Shown piece by piece: positions 50,801 to 58,431 of a stretch of 64,000 nucleotides of DNA. Positions within the stretch are counted from its first letter, which is position 1, and every line of letters begins with the position of its first letter. The notes beneath the pieces were generated by a model. The model was not told where the DNA came from, did no database searches, and saw nothing but the letters and a program-made list of their open reading frames with translations. This stretch comes from Callipepla californica brunnescens (Eukaryota; Chordata; Aves; Galliformes; Odontophoridae): the NCBI GenBank assembly GCA_023055505.1, contig JALIRH010000023.1, positions 6,330,423 to 6,394,422 on the forward strand, in the 5' to 3' direction. Position numbers and translations under genes: made by a program.

Positions 50801-51973
50801 GACATACTGACTAGATTTACCCTCACTATTAGATGAGAGTTTTATTAAAACAGCTTCACACTTTTTTTCTTAGCAGTTTAAACAACACCAATTACAATAA
50901 ACTTTGTTTCTCCTAAATAATAAAACACAAAATACTGGGGGAAGGAGCAAGATCCCACTCAGTGACTCTTAAAAATGGCCTAGAACAATAATACAGAATA
51001 ATTTTGCTCTTCTGAATTTCAAGGGATTGGCACGTATTTCAGTCATCTATTGTGGCCTGTTAGTAGCTTAAAATCTAAAGGACATCTGTACTTTTGTTAT
51101 GTTCTGTTTCTTTTCATTGGATTAACTTCAGGGTCTGAAAACATTCTGAAAACTAGTCAAAAGTTTTCCCAACTTCTTTAATGGGCTGTTACTTTCGTGT
51201 GTTTTTTGAGCTGCACATGTCGGGAGTAGGGAAGACAGAATGTGATTTTAAAAATGCAGTTATATCTTCTAGTGGTCACGATACTTGTGATGCATAAACT
51301 GAACTGTTAGTACTGATCTTCAAACTGAAAAATCAAGGGCACATCAGGTGTCAGGATCTCTTGGACATATTTCAGTGGTAGAATATGACCCACCCACAGT
51401 GGGACAAACACCACTCAGTACCTGTGGTGAGTAAATTCAGTGACCTTTTTAACATAGCTGAGGTGGAATCTGTGATAGGTTTGAACATGAGCAGTTCTAG
51501 TTTGTGGCAAAGAGTTACTGATGTAATAAAGAACAGTAGTGAAGCAAGAGGTAAGGAAGACTTGCACTTCAGGGTAGAATGGGGTGAAGAAATACAGAGC
51601 TGAAGTAATAGTAATAGCTGCTGATGCAGGCAAGAGCAGCAGGCAGATAAGCAGTCTAAAGTCAGCTGAAAGATTTGCTTTACTTGCCCTTTGAGTTAAT
51701 CTAAAATATATTGGAATTCATTATATCAATTAAATGTATTTAAAATCTGATAGTGTTTCCCTGTGTGTAACTTTGTTAATGGCTGAAATGTTCTCATCTC
51801 ACCACTGGAGGTGACTGCAACAAGGACTCTTCTGTTCTTTGCATTTAGGTGCTGCTTGCAAAGCCATCACGATCATCTTTGTGGTCATGGCAGTATTTCT
51901 GTATAAGCCTCCACGACCAAGGCGAGCTTTGCCACACAAGAATTCAGAAATGGTATCTTCAATACACGCATAA
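29513..51973 (+). CDS. SLCO4C1: SLCO4C1: organic anion transporter OATP4C1, 13 coding exons (gene span)
   Basis: Joining 29513-29744, 33842-34105, 39481-39675, 42007-42103, 42406-42527, 43433-43548, 43846-43990, 45627-45822, 46450-46603, 48419-48606, 49666-49730, 50625-50762 and 51849-51973 gives 2037 nt: 678 residues plus stop, with every phase matching. Seen: a cytosolic N-terminus of about 65 residues, then multiple hydrophobic segments; the OATP family signature DDPRWLGAWWIGF at residues 269-281; and a cysteine-rich Kazal-like extracellular loop at about 465-540 with N-X-S/T sites at N462, N511 and N522. Known family role: twelve-helix plasma-membrane uptake of amphipathic organic anions; OATP4C1 is basolateral in mammalian kidney and carries cardiac glycosides and thyroid hormone. 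The assignment over SLCO4A1 rests on near-identity to human SLCO4C1 from memory, including the N-terminal start (MKGDDGIGNPAF against human MKSAKGIENLAF). The human protein is about 724 residues; the difference is mostly a shorter N-terminal tail. No frameshift or premature stop was seen, so it looks functional. Confidence 0.96.
29745..33841 (+). other. SLCO4C1: SLCO4C1 intron 1
   Basis: GT-AG intron of 4.1 kb. Its first 100 bases are still within the CpG island. The rest is unremarkable AT-rich sequence with a (TTTG)n run at about 33143-33170. No repeat family or exon was recognised. An open frame continuing from exon 1 to 29953 is intronic. Confidence 0.85.
33842..34105 (+). CDS. SLCO4C1: SLCO4C1 exon 2 (first transmembrane helices)
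   Basis: Codons 78-165 in part. The acceptor is ctcttgtag and the donor gaag|gtaagc. It encodes the highly conserved stretch NGLINISISTIEKRYEL, followed by GLISASYD and the conserved FFGERGHKPRW loop typical of OATPs, then the next hydrophobic helix. The open frame continues past the donor to a stop at 34128; that extension is intronic. Confidence 0.95.
36155..36182. repeat. Perfect inverted repeat, 12-bp arms, 4-nt loop (intron 2)
   Basis: The arm ttcttgactgct at 36155-36166 is the exact reverse complement of agcagtcaagaa at 36171-36182, with spacer aggt. It would fold as a short hairpin in the SLCO4C1 pre-mRNA. Pairing does not extend outward, so it is too short for a typical microRNA precursor. 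Confidence 0.95.
36632..36668. repeat. Perfect inverted repeat, 12-bp arms, 13-nt loop (intron 2)
   Basis: The arm tctaaagacata at 36632-36643 pairs exactly with tatgtctttaga at 36657-36668. There is no outward extension of pairing. Confidence 0.95.
39481..39675 (+). CDS. SLCO4C1: SLCO4C1 exon 3
   Basis: Codons 166-230 in part. The acceptor is tgtatcctcag and the donor atag|gtaagt. It encodes the extracellular loop with two cysteines and an N-F-T glycosylation sequon, then the conserved segment YVFILGQLLLGVGGTPLYTL and the DDSVPKHKSSLYIG end of the exon. Joining needs exon 2's last G plus AT to make Asp. Confidence 0.95.
   Translation: MHVRFLERALLISLVVPAQSLHFPIISMSLYWDSCCWELEELHYTLWGQLLLMIVYRSTNLPFI
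39676..42006 (+). other. SLCO4C1: SLCO4C1 intron 3
   Basis: GT-AG intron of 2.3 kb. AT-rich, with no recognisable repeat family or exon. Confidence 0.85.
42007..42103 (+). CDS. SLCO4C1: SLCO4C1 exon 4 (followed by a GC splice donor)
   Basis: Encodes GYAMSLLGPAIGYVLGGQLL and the following loop up to IEIPE. The acceptor is ctctttcag. No GT donor preserves the frame. Ending at 42103 before gcaaga and joining to 42406 gives IPE-S-TQMDQDDPRWLG, collinear with the human protein (GESTDVTEDDPRWLG). The open frame read past 42103 has no counterpart in the family, so the exon end is at the GC dinucleotide. Confidence 0.88.
42104..42405 (+). other. SLCO4C1: SLCO4C1 intron 4, GC-AG class
   Basis: 302-bp intron starting gcaaga and ending ttccag. 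The donor context aaag|gcaaga fits the strong consensus typical of GC donors apart from the C. The exon frame requires this boundary. Confidence 0.85.
42406..42527 (+). CDS. SLCO4C1: SLCO4C1 exon 5 (OATP signature motif)
   Basis: Acceptor attttccag, donor ccag|gtaatt. It carries the OATP superfamily signature DDPRWLGAWWIGF at residues 269-281, followed by a hydrophobic helix ending in IIPFSCFPKYLPG. The exon lies in a frame with a stop just upstream and is short, so an ORF scan easily misses it. It is required for continuity between exons 4 and 6. Confidence 0.92.
43433..43548 (+). CDS. SLCO4C1: SLCO4C1 exon 6 (cytosolic central loop)
   Basis: Acceptor tttgctgtag, donor catg|gtaaga; ends in phase 0. 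It encodes a hydrophilic Lys/Glu-rich loop (TAKIQAEKISE...) and the conserved KDFPVALM lead into the next helix. The loop is poorly conserved in the family, as expected for the large intracellular loop between helices 6 and 7. Confidence 0.92.
43846..43990 (+). CDS. SLCO4C1: SLCO4C1 exon 7
   Basis: Acceptor cttttctctgtag, donor ggag|gtactg. It encodes KNPVLMSLIIASTSEALV, the conserved TGFATFLPKFIENQFG motif and FSAVLGG, matching transmembrane helices 7-8 of OATP4C1. Confidence 0.95.
43991..45626 (+). other. SLCO4C1: SLCO4C1 intron 7 (with introns 5 and 6 upstream)
   Basis: 1.6-kb intron with T tracts at about 44023-44040 and 45520-45541, near its two ends. Introns 5 (42528-43432) and 6 (43549-43845) are similar plain AT-rich sequence. 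A cluster of near-duplicate aaagaaacttt motifs lies at 43056-43088 in intron 5. No exon was seen. Confidence 0.8.
45627..45822 (+). CDS. SLCO4C1: SLCO4C1 exon 8
   Basis: Acceptor ttttcctctag, donor aatgg|gtaaat. It encodes GLVLIPAAVLGQVISGILVS, a basic loop, the next hydrophobic helix, and the conserved start of extracellular loop 5, CGNEPFAGVSETYNG. It ends with two bases of a Gly codon completed by the first base of exon 9. Confidence 0.95.
46450..46603 (+). CDS. SLCO4C1: SLCO4C1 exon 9 (Kazal-like domain, first part)
   Basis: Acceptor tttatttcag, donor aaaaag|gtgctt (a weaker donor). It carries cysteines at residues 467, 471, 473, 482, 493 and 497 in the order expected of the Kazal-like extracellular loop 5 (YYPVCG and YFSPCFAGC visible). 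Ends in phase 0. Failure to use this donor would add about 12 residues and a stop at 46640. Confidence 0.94.
47524..47673 (+). CDS. Candidate 49-residue single-pass membrane protein nested in SLCO4C1 intron 9
   Basis: Not recognised as any known family. Seen: an ATG at 47524 with G at -3 and G at +4 (good Kozak context), 49 codons and a TGA. Residues 13-34 are strongly hydrophobic (VAFISIVLLLLFL core). Before them is an N-N-S sequon at residue 5; after them come Lys35 and an acidic end (FEPEE). This layout suits a type I-like topology with the C-terminus inside. Twenty bases upstream is a splice-acceptor-like ttgtttatttcag ending at 47503, and an AATAAA lies at 47757, 84 nt after the stop. 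In this frame the reading is open back to 47371 (100 residues), but that part is Ser-rich and overlaps the acceptor's pyrimidine tract. It could be a nested gene with an unseen 5' exon, an alternative last exon of SLCO4C1, or chance. Exon 9 spliced to 47504 would read two codons and stop. Confidence 0.35.
   Translation: MGPANNSVEYVEWSVAFISIVLLLLFLDWYYLSLKTGGSSDISNFEPEE
47757..47762 (+). promoter_or_regulatory. AATAAA downstream of the intron-9 micro-ORF
   Basis: Canonical hexamer within ataaataaac, 84 nt after the stop of the 49-codon ORF and inside SLCO4C1 intron 9. Single AATAAA hexamers are common in AT-rich DNA. It matters only because of the acceptor and ORF upstream. Confidence 0.3.
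48419..48606 (+). CDS. SLCO4C1: SLCO4C1 exon 10 (end of Kazal-like loop, helix 10)
   Basis: Acceptor aattatttgtag, donor tcag|gtatgt. It begins TFYNCSC, continues with sequons at N511 and N522, completes the cysteine set (C512, C514, C536, C540), then enters a very hydrophobic helix ending in TPTTVAIL. Several stops lie just upstream in this frame, so the exon is visible only by homology and phase. Confidence 0.93.
49666..49730 (+). CDS. SLCO4C1: SLCO4C1 exon 11 (65-nt microexon-scale exon)
   Basis: Acceptor tcttgtttacag, donor ctag|gtataa. With the flanking split codons it encodes RCVPDKQRSFALGVQSVF and LRLLG, matching human RCVNHRQRSLALGIQFMVLRLLG. Too short for an ORF scan. It is placed by sequence match and by phase on both sides (phase 2 in, phase 1 out). 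Confidence 0.93.
50625..50762 (+). CDS. SLCO4C1: SLCO4C1 exon 12
   Basis: Acceptor acatttttttag, donor cataa|gtaagt. It encodes GTVPGPILFGVAIDNSC, a Cys-bearing loop and the conserved GACWIYDNERMAYLL, matching the last extracellular loop and the entry to helix 12 of OATP4C1. Confidence 0.95.
51849..51973 (+). CDS. SLCO4C1: SLCO4C1 exon 13 (last helix, C-terminus, stop)
   Basis: Acceptor ttgcatttag; stop TAA at 51971-51973. It encodes the final hydrophobic helix and the conserved FLYKPP, followed by a short cytosolic tail ending SSIHA. The tail is about 15-20 residues shorter than I recall for the human protein and lacks the human ending, so the C-terminal sorting signal probably differs. Confidence 0.94.
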
Positions 51974-52139
51974 ATTGTGAGCCAATCAGTGAGTTTCAAA
52001 CGAAACTAAGAGTGAGCTCCATTGTTGTACATTTGGGAAAAAAAAAAAAAAAGACCCTCAAATTTCTAGCCTTATTTTTAATGTTGAATTTATAACTTCA
52101 GTGAAACATGGCAGAATATTCCAATCCCTGTTTTCCCCG

Positions 52140-52180
52140 TTCCCTCCTTCCCCCCAATTCCCCCCCCCCCCCCCCTCCAA
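52140..52180. repeat. C-rich homopolymer run in the SLCO4C1 3' UTR
   Basis: Two clusters of C, the second about 17 bases long, followed by A/C-rich sequence. Length is likely variable between individuals and error-prone in assembly. Confidence 0.85.
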
Positions 52181-52588
52181 AAGAAAAAACAACAAAAAAA
52201 CAACAAAACCTGAATTGGACTGACTGTGAACCACTTATGTGGAACTTGGTTTATTAAAAGGAACTGTCACTGTTTAAAATGGGGATTGTTTGTTTTAATG
52301 TGCACGTTTTCCAGACTTGTATGTTAGGAATCAAGTTTGACTGTAGATATACCAGGGGATGTGTAAGTTTGGACACGTTTTAAACATCTTTGCATGTAAT
52401 CTTAATGGTGTACATTCACATTTTAGTATTAGTAGAAAATTGTAAATAGTTATATGTAGCTGCATTTGTGACAGCAATATGTTATTTAAGTGCCTTAGTT
52501 TCTATTTGAAGTTTATGTAGAAAGATGCTGTCAAGCTATTCTCCTTTCTCTACTTGTAGTTAACATTTTTTTTCTATAAAATTTTGAA

Positions 52589-52594
52589 AATAAA
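52589..52594 (+). promoter_or_regulatory. SLCO4C1: Poly(A) signal AATAAA of SLCO4C1
   Basis: Canonical AATAAA about 615 nt after the stop codon, followed within 40 nt by GT-rich sequence, as expected of a vertebrate cleavage/polyadenylation site. Confidence 0.75.
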
Positions 52595-52615
52595 ATCTAT
52601 TTTCTTATGATTTCT

Positions 52616-53754
52616 GTATGCAGTGTTGTTTCTATGTAACTGAATCCTAGACTTCTCAACTGGAAGAAATGTTAGAAAATGGCATAGAATAGGTATGCAA
52701 GTAGCAAAAGTAGGAAAAAAAAGTATCTTTGTTATTCCTCTTGTCCACTGCCCACTGTGAAAGCTGTTATTGCTTAGTGCAACAGATGTGACTTAGCCAC
52801 TGGTTTCAAATATTAAATTGCACTGCCCACTGTTGAAATCATTCAACATTAACTGGATTATTTTGATGAGCAAGATAATCTCTGTACTTGTTTTAGTTAA
52901 TATAAGCTAACTTGTCTTTCACTGTTGATACATGCTAGTTTTATGTAGCTATGTATACCTGTTTTCTCTTGTTAAATGGACTCACTGAGTCTACTAAAAA
53001 TTTAAACAAGAAATATAGTAAAGTAATACTTAATCAGAGTATCTAAATGCAGCTTTTAGCAAGCAGATGTGAATATACAACTCAAGAAGAGGTTGTAGGT
53101 ATTCCTTTTTATTTTCATTTTTATTTTTATTTTTATTTTTTTATTTATTTTAAGGAAGAAGAGAACACCAAATTAGAATGCACAACCTTAAAGCACAGGG
53201 CTTCATGTTTTTTGGGACAGAGGAGAGTAAAGCAGTAGAATGCAGCTGACCTTATGCTGAAAGTGTAGCTGAAATTCTTCTGATGTCAGAGCTGCCTTAT
53301 AAATTAGCTTACAAAGGTGGTTACCTTACCTTGAAATAACTGAATACTGATCATCTCTGACGTTTTGAAATAGCAGCCTAAAACTTAGTTTGGTTTCCAG
53401 CATTGAGTTGCTTTGTGTAGGGTGTAGCAAATCACTTAATTCTGTTAAAGATGTTTATTACAGTAGCTAAACAGGCAGACTTGCCTCTCTCAGTCTGACG
53501 TGAGATGTGAGATCATTGTTTAGTTTCTACTGCTTAACATGATTGAACATGCTACAAAACTGTGGGACAGAGCAACAGGATATTCCTCTTCTTCTGAGGA
53601 AGTTATTAGCACTTATAGTTGCTGTTGGGGAGGCTATTTGGGTGGAGACGGAAGTACTGCTGTGGTGTAAAATTACAATTAAATTAAAAGTTGCAACAGC
53701 CTTCATTTTTGACTTGCTAAAGACTGCACTGAGAAATTTAGAAGGAGCACTGGG
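52616..53754. other. Spacer downstream of SLCO4C1
   Basis: AT-rich, with a (TTTTTA)n run at 53105-53153. No gene recognised. Confidence 0.7.
53105..53153. repeat. (TTTTTA)n simple repeat
   Basis: Five or more imperfect tttttat units in a row, followed by ttatttatttta. Confidence 0.85.
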
Positions 53755-54755
53755 ATGACTAGAGGAGAAACTGGGGAGAACTGGGGAGGCTTCCATCAGG
53801 GCTTGGTTCTGGGTTTGGTCCTGTTCAACTTCTTCATCAATGGCCTCCATCAGGTGATAGAGTCCACACTCAGCAAATTTGCTGATGATAAAAAGGTGGG
53901 AGGAATGGCTGGCACGCTGGGAGGCTGTGCTGCCATTCAGCAAGACTTGGACAGGCTGGAGAGTTGAGCAGTGAGGAACCAGATGAGGATTAACAATAGC
54001 AAGTGTAGAGTCTTTCACCTAGGGAAGAATAACTGCATGCACTGGTACAGGCTGGGGGATGACCTGCTGGAGAGGAGCTCTGAGGTGGGGGACCTTGGGT
54101 GTCCTGGTGGCTGGCAGGCTGGCCATGAGCCAGCAGTGTGCCCTGGTGGACAAGAAAGCCACTGGGGTCCTGGGGTGCATTAAAGAAGTGTGGCCAGCAG
54201 GTCGAGGGAGGTGATCCTCCCCTTCTACTCTTCCCTGGTGAGGCCTCACCTGAAGTACTGTGTCCAGTTCTGGGCTCCCCAGTACAAAAAAGACCGGTAG
54301 CTCCTTGAAAGTGTTCAACAGATGACTACAAAGATGATAAAAGACCTGGAGCATCTCCTTTATGAGGAAAGGCTGAAAGACCTGGGTCTGTTCAGCCTTG
54401 AGAAAAGAAGACTGATCTGATCTGTGTCCATAAACATCTAAGGAGCAGGAGGCAGAAGGGATGAGGCTGGACTCTTTCTCAACAGTGTGTGGAGATAGGA
54501 CAAGGGGAAATGGCCACAAACAGAAGCAGAGGAAGTTCTGCATGAAGTTTGTGGGAACTTCTTCACAGCGCAGTGACGGAGCACTGGCACAGGCTGCACA
54601 GAGAGGTGGTGGAGTCTCCTTTTCTGGAGACATTCAAGACCTGCCTGGACACCTACCTGTGCAACCTGGGCTAGGGAGCTGCTTTGGCAGTGGGGTTGGA
54701 CTTGATGATCTCTGGAGGTCCCTTCCAACCCCTAAAATTCTGTGATTCCTGTTAC
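53755..54755 (+). mobile_element. CR1 LINE, about 1 kb, with 3' end
   Basis: 5'-truncated in the reverse transcriptase (LVLGLVLFNFFI, then [13 protein letters not shown] at 53869-53907). It continues through MRNQMRINNSKCRVFHLGKNN and the VILP...[12 protein letters not shown] region, and ends ggtcccttccaacccctaaaattctgtgattc at 54715-54748. Several frameshifts and stops. Confidence 0.93.
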
Positions 54756-56089
54756 TGTGCAGTGTCCCCCTTTTCTTTCTTTCTTTTTTTTTTTTTTTTT
54801 AATCCATATTTATAAGCTTTTAGGTTAAATTAAACTGTGTCTAGCAGCTAATACAACATGTATGGCTCACTGGGTGGTACCAGTTCTTTTCATGGTAACA
54901 GTGTAATCCTGATTAAAAAACATTTCTAACAGCAATTGACAGCATTCTGTGTTTCATGTGTGCTTTGTGAAATAGTTTAGAGTACTTGAAGCAAGCTCAA
55001 GTATAATCTAAAATAAAGATGATTTAAAACTTTTTGAAAGTTGCGTCTTCCAGCTGGCATGATTATTTTTAGCAACAGACCCAAGTTTAAATGAAGGCCA
55101 TCCAAATAGACATCATAACTGAACAAAAGTTTTAATTAACCTCTGAGCCAGAAGGAAGCTTCTAACCTTGAAGATATTGTTCTCTATTCCTAGGTAAAGT
55201 AATGTCTCCAAATCTTACTGAATATCTCTTCTTGTGATTTGTTGTTTTCATAATAGTGTTTTTTATACATTTCCAGAAAGTTTTTAAGTATAGCCTACTT
55301 ACAGTACCTAATTTTGCTTCTGTTGTAGCTTTTTGATGTCTAAGACAACAGCAAAATTGTGATGTTCTGTTTCTTTCTATGTTTTGATGTGGTACTTGCG
55401 TGATAATCAGGATAGAACTCCACCATAACGTAGTACATATTTTGCAAAGAACAAACAATTAAGAAAATATAAATACTAAGTATTGACTTAAAAAGTGCAT
55501 TTTTTAATTTAACAGCTTACCTCTAAATTTGTAAGTACTAAGATCTTCCAGGATTACTCCTTCTTTCCCAAAACAGCAGAAATATTCTTGCCTTTGTTAG
55601 AGACTGCTAAGTATGCATTCAGTAGTACACCTGGCTAGACTGATCAGTGAAGAAGATAGAGAAAGCGGGCAAACACAAAGGGGAAACAGCAGTGGTTCCA
55701 TGCAGAATATCCTCTGTGAAAAACTGTTACGTACTTCTCAAATAGATTGTGTGGAGAAAAAACTTTAAGGAGCCTTTCTCCACTGGCATTAAACTGATCA
55801 CTGAAGTCAGAAGTCTCTCACAAAATGTAGGTAATTTGTCACTGTATCCTTGATGTTGCACTAATACTACCACCTGTAGTTTACATTTTCTGGAACATTA
55901 ATTTAAGTCTTCAGGTCTCTTATTTGGTGAAAACAAATGCTGAAAATTTAAATGAAAATAAAAATAGTTTTGCTCTCATTTTTTTAGTATTAATGATATC
56001 TTTTGTGCTGCCTGGTCCTGTGGGCTGTCCTGGGCTGTGACTGTGAGAACAGTGGCTTTCTGTTTGTGGCCACCGAATTGTAAGGAACC
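54756..56089. other. Intergenic DNA between CR1 copies
   Basis: T tract at about 54778-54800 adjoining the CR1 tail. Otherwise plain AT-rich sequence with no gene recognised. Confidence 0.7.
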
Positions 56090-57580
56090 AGCTGAACATT
56101 CCGAGCCTGTACAGCCTAGCAGGACTCACCTCACAGCACTGAAGGAATTACCAGATGTTATAGCTGGACAGCTTTCAACAATTTGCCACAGGCCTTGGGA
56201 GTCTGGGGAAGTCCCTGCTGGGCAAAGTTATACTCATCTATATTAAAAAAAAGAGAGAAGACCGAGGAAACTACAGACCTATGTCTAGCCTCTATCCCTG
56301 GAGAAGTTATGGAAAACATTATTCTGGATGCTACTGAAAGGTGTTTAGAGGTGAAAGCTGTTATCAGGTATAGTCAATGTGGGTTCATGAAAGGAAAGTC
56401 CTATTAGTAATTCAGTCCCTTTCTGTGGTAAGTTCACCTGCTCAGTGATGAAGGGAAGTCAGTGAATGCAATTTTTATGCATTCTAGTAAGGCCTTTTAC
56501 ACTTCCCCTCACAGTATCCTTCTGGACAGGTTATTCAACTGTAAGATGAACAGATTCACATAATGTTGAGTGATGAGCTGGCTCAGCAGTAGATCTCAGA
56601 AGGTTGTAGTGAATGAGGCTACATCTGACTGGTGACTGGTCGCTAGCTGTGTTCCCTAGTGCTCAGTTCTAGGGCTAGTCCTGTTTGACACTTGTATTAA
56701 TGACCTGGATACAAGAGTAAAGTACATCATAAGCAAGGTTGCTGATGACACTAAACTAAACAGTTCTATCCCTCTCTGGAGGGATGAGAGGCCTTGCAGA
56801 GGGATCTAGATAGACTGCAGCACTGAACCATCAGCAGCAGCATGAAGTTCTGCCAAGAAAAAATGATGAGTTTTGCAGCTGGGACAAAGCAGTGCCAGAC
56901 ACAGGCAATAACTGGAAGATGAGTGGCTGGAGAGCAACTCAGCAGCTGCTCAGCATAAGCCAGCAGTGCGTTCTGGATGCCAGGAAGAGAAAGCACATTT
57001 TGCAATGTATTGAATACAGCACAGGCAGTCAATTAAAATAGATGGTTCTCCAGCTATATTTAGCATTAGTGCTGCTGCACCTTGAATACTGTGTGCAGTT
57101 CAGGTGTCCACAATGTAAAAGGATGTTAAGATCCTTGAAAACATGCAGAGAATGGCAGCAAAGCTGGTAAAAGATCTGGAAAACATGTCCTGTGAGGAGA
57201 GGCTGGGGACGCTGGGCTGTCCAGTCTGGAGAAGAGGTCCTTGCTGCTCTTCGTAGCTCTCTGAGGAGGGGAAGCGCAGAAGGAGATGCTGATCGTTGCT
57301 GCCTGGTCAGCAATGATAATGACACAAAACTGCACCAGAGGAGATTCAGACTGGGAGTTAGGAAAAAGTTCCTTCTTGTGAGAGTGGTCAAACATGGGAA
57401 CAGGCTTCCTAGGGTGGAGGTTCATGCCTCAAACTTGTCAGTGTTTTCAGATGACATTTGGACAATGCTCTGAGTAACATGCATTAACTTTTGGATACCC
57501 TGCGGTAATTAGGCAGCTGGACTTAATGTTCTTTGTAGGTCCCTTCCAACTGAACTACCCTGTTCTGTTCCATGCTGTTC
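56090..57580 (+). mobile_element. CR1 LINE, about 1.5 kb, with 3' end
   Basis: Starts upstream of the reverse transcriptase core (LKELPDVIAGQLSTICHR, then NYRPMSS and a VMENIILDATERCLE section at 56280-56360). It passes degraded FADD-region sequence near 56740 and GLEHLSYEERL-type sequence at 57170-57240, and finishes cccttccaactgaactaccctgttctgttcc at 57540-57570. The tail differs from the copy at 54.7 kb, implying another CR1 subfamily. Inactive. Confidence 0.9.
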
Positions 57581-58400
57581 TCAGCTACCTTTTCTTTCAC
57601 AGATTGCCTGGTACTTCTCAGAAATACTCTGAGGGGTTGTTCTCAGTGTATTTAGCTTTAACTTCACCTGTTACTCTTTCTCAATTGAGAAAATGTACTG
57701 TGTTCTTGAAAATTGATTTTTCAAAGTATGTGAATTGATCCTCTTAAAGTAGACTCGTTCTGTGTCTGAGAATCCTGACTACAGCAAAACAGTCCCTTTG
57801 ATAGATATTCCCAACTGAAATTTTTTATTTGAAAATTTCTTTCTTCACTTTCATTTTGGAAATGGTCATGAAGCTCTTCTGAAGATGGAAAACAGCTGTA
57901 TAAGAGTCACTTGTGGACCCTACAGTAACAGGACAAATTTTTTTTCTTTTTAAGGATTTTTTACTTTTATTTCAGTGCTTTGCCTCTGCATCCCAGCAGA
58001 CAGAATATTCCTCCAGTCAATCTGGCATTTTCATGCATTACCAAAGACACGCATTTGTGGTATTTTTTCCTTAGAGAAACTTCAACATTTTTTTTTTCCC
58101 TTAAGAAATGTGAAATTGGAAGTATCTAAAACTCTAGAAAATTAACTTTTTATTTTGGCTGTGTAAACCGGACAAGTTTACAAAGCGTCTGACTGATTCA
58201 TGCTGTGAAGAATCAGAGAAATATGTGAAATTTTGTGACATGCTGTGTGGTTGAACAAACAGAAAAAATAACACTGGAACTGCCAGTTCTGCTAATTGGT
58301 TAGACACAAACTGTGTCACTTTGAAAAATCTAAATGTTACATCTTCAGGTTTCTCTTTGTCATTCTGACAAATGATATGTTTGGTTTTGCATTAGTCTAG

Positions 58401-58431
58401 TTCTTTGTTTGTTTGTTTGTTTGTTTGTTTC
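58401..58431. repeat. (TTTG)n microsatellite
   Basis: Six consecutive tttg tetramers. Confidence 0.9.

Larger units (their letters stand above)
48607..51848 (+). other. SLCO4C1: SLCO4C1 introns 10-12 (exons 11 and 12 lie within)
   Basis: Introns 10 (48607-49665), 11 (49731-50624) and 12 (50763-51848) are AT-rich with no recognised mobile element. All three are GT-AG. Confidence 0.85.
51974..52615 (+). other. SLCO4C1: SLCO4C1 3' untranslated region
   Basis: From the stop to just past the AATAAA at 52589. It contains an A tract at about 52039-52054 and, at about 52140-52210, a C-rich run of roughly 17 consecutive C followed by A-rich sequence, all noncoding. The cleavage site is inferred about 15-25 nt after the signal, where a GT-rich stretch (cagtgttgtttc) follows. 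Confidence 0.75.

Noticed and set aside
54019..54633. 204-codon minus-strand frame
   Set aside because: Antisense shadow of the plus-strand CR1 at 53755-54755; similar antisense openness occurs over the other CR1 copies (7417-7785, 26543-26959).
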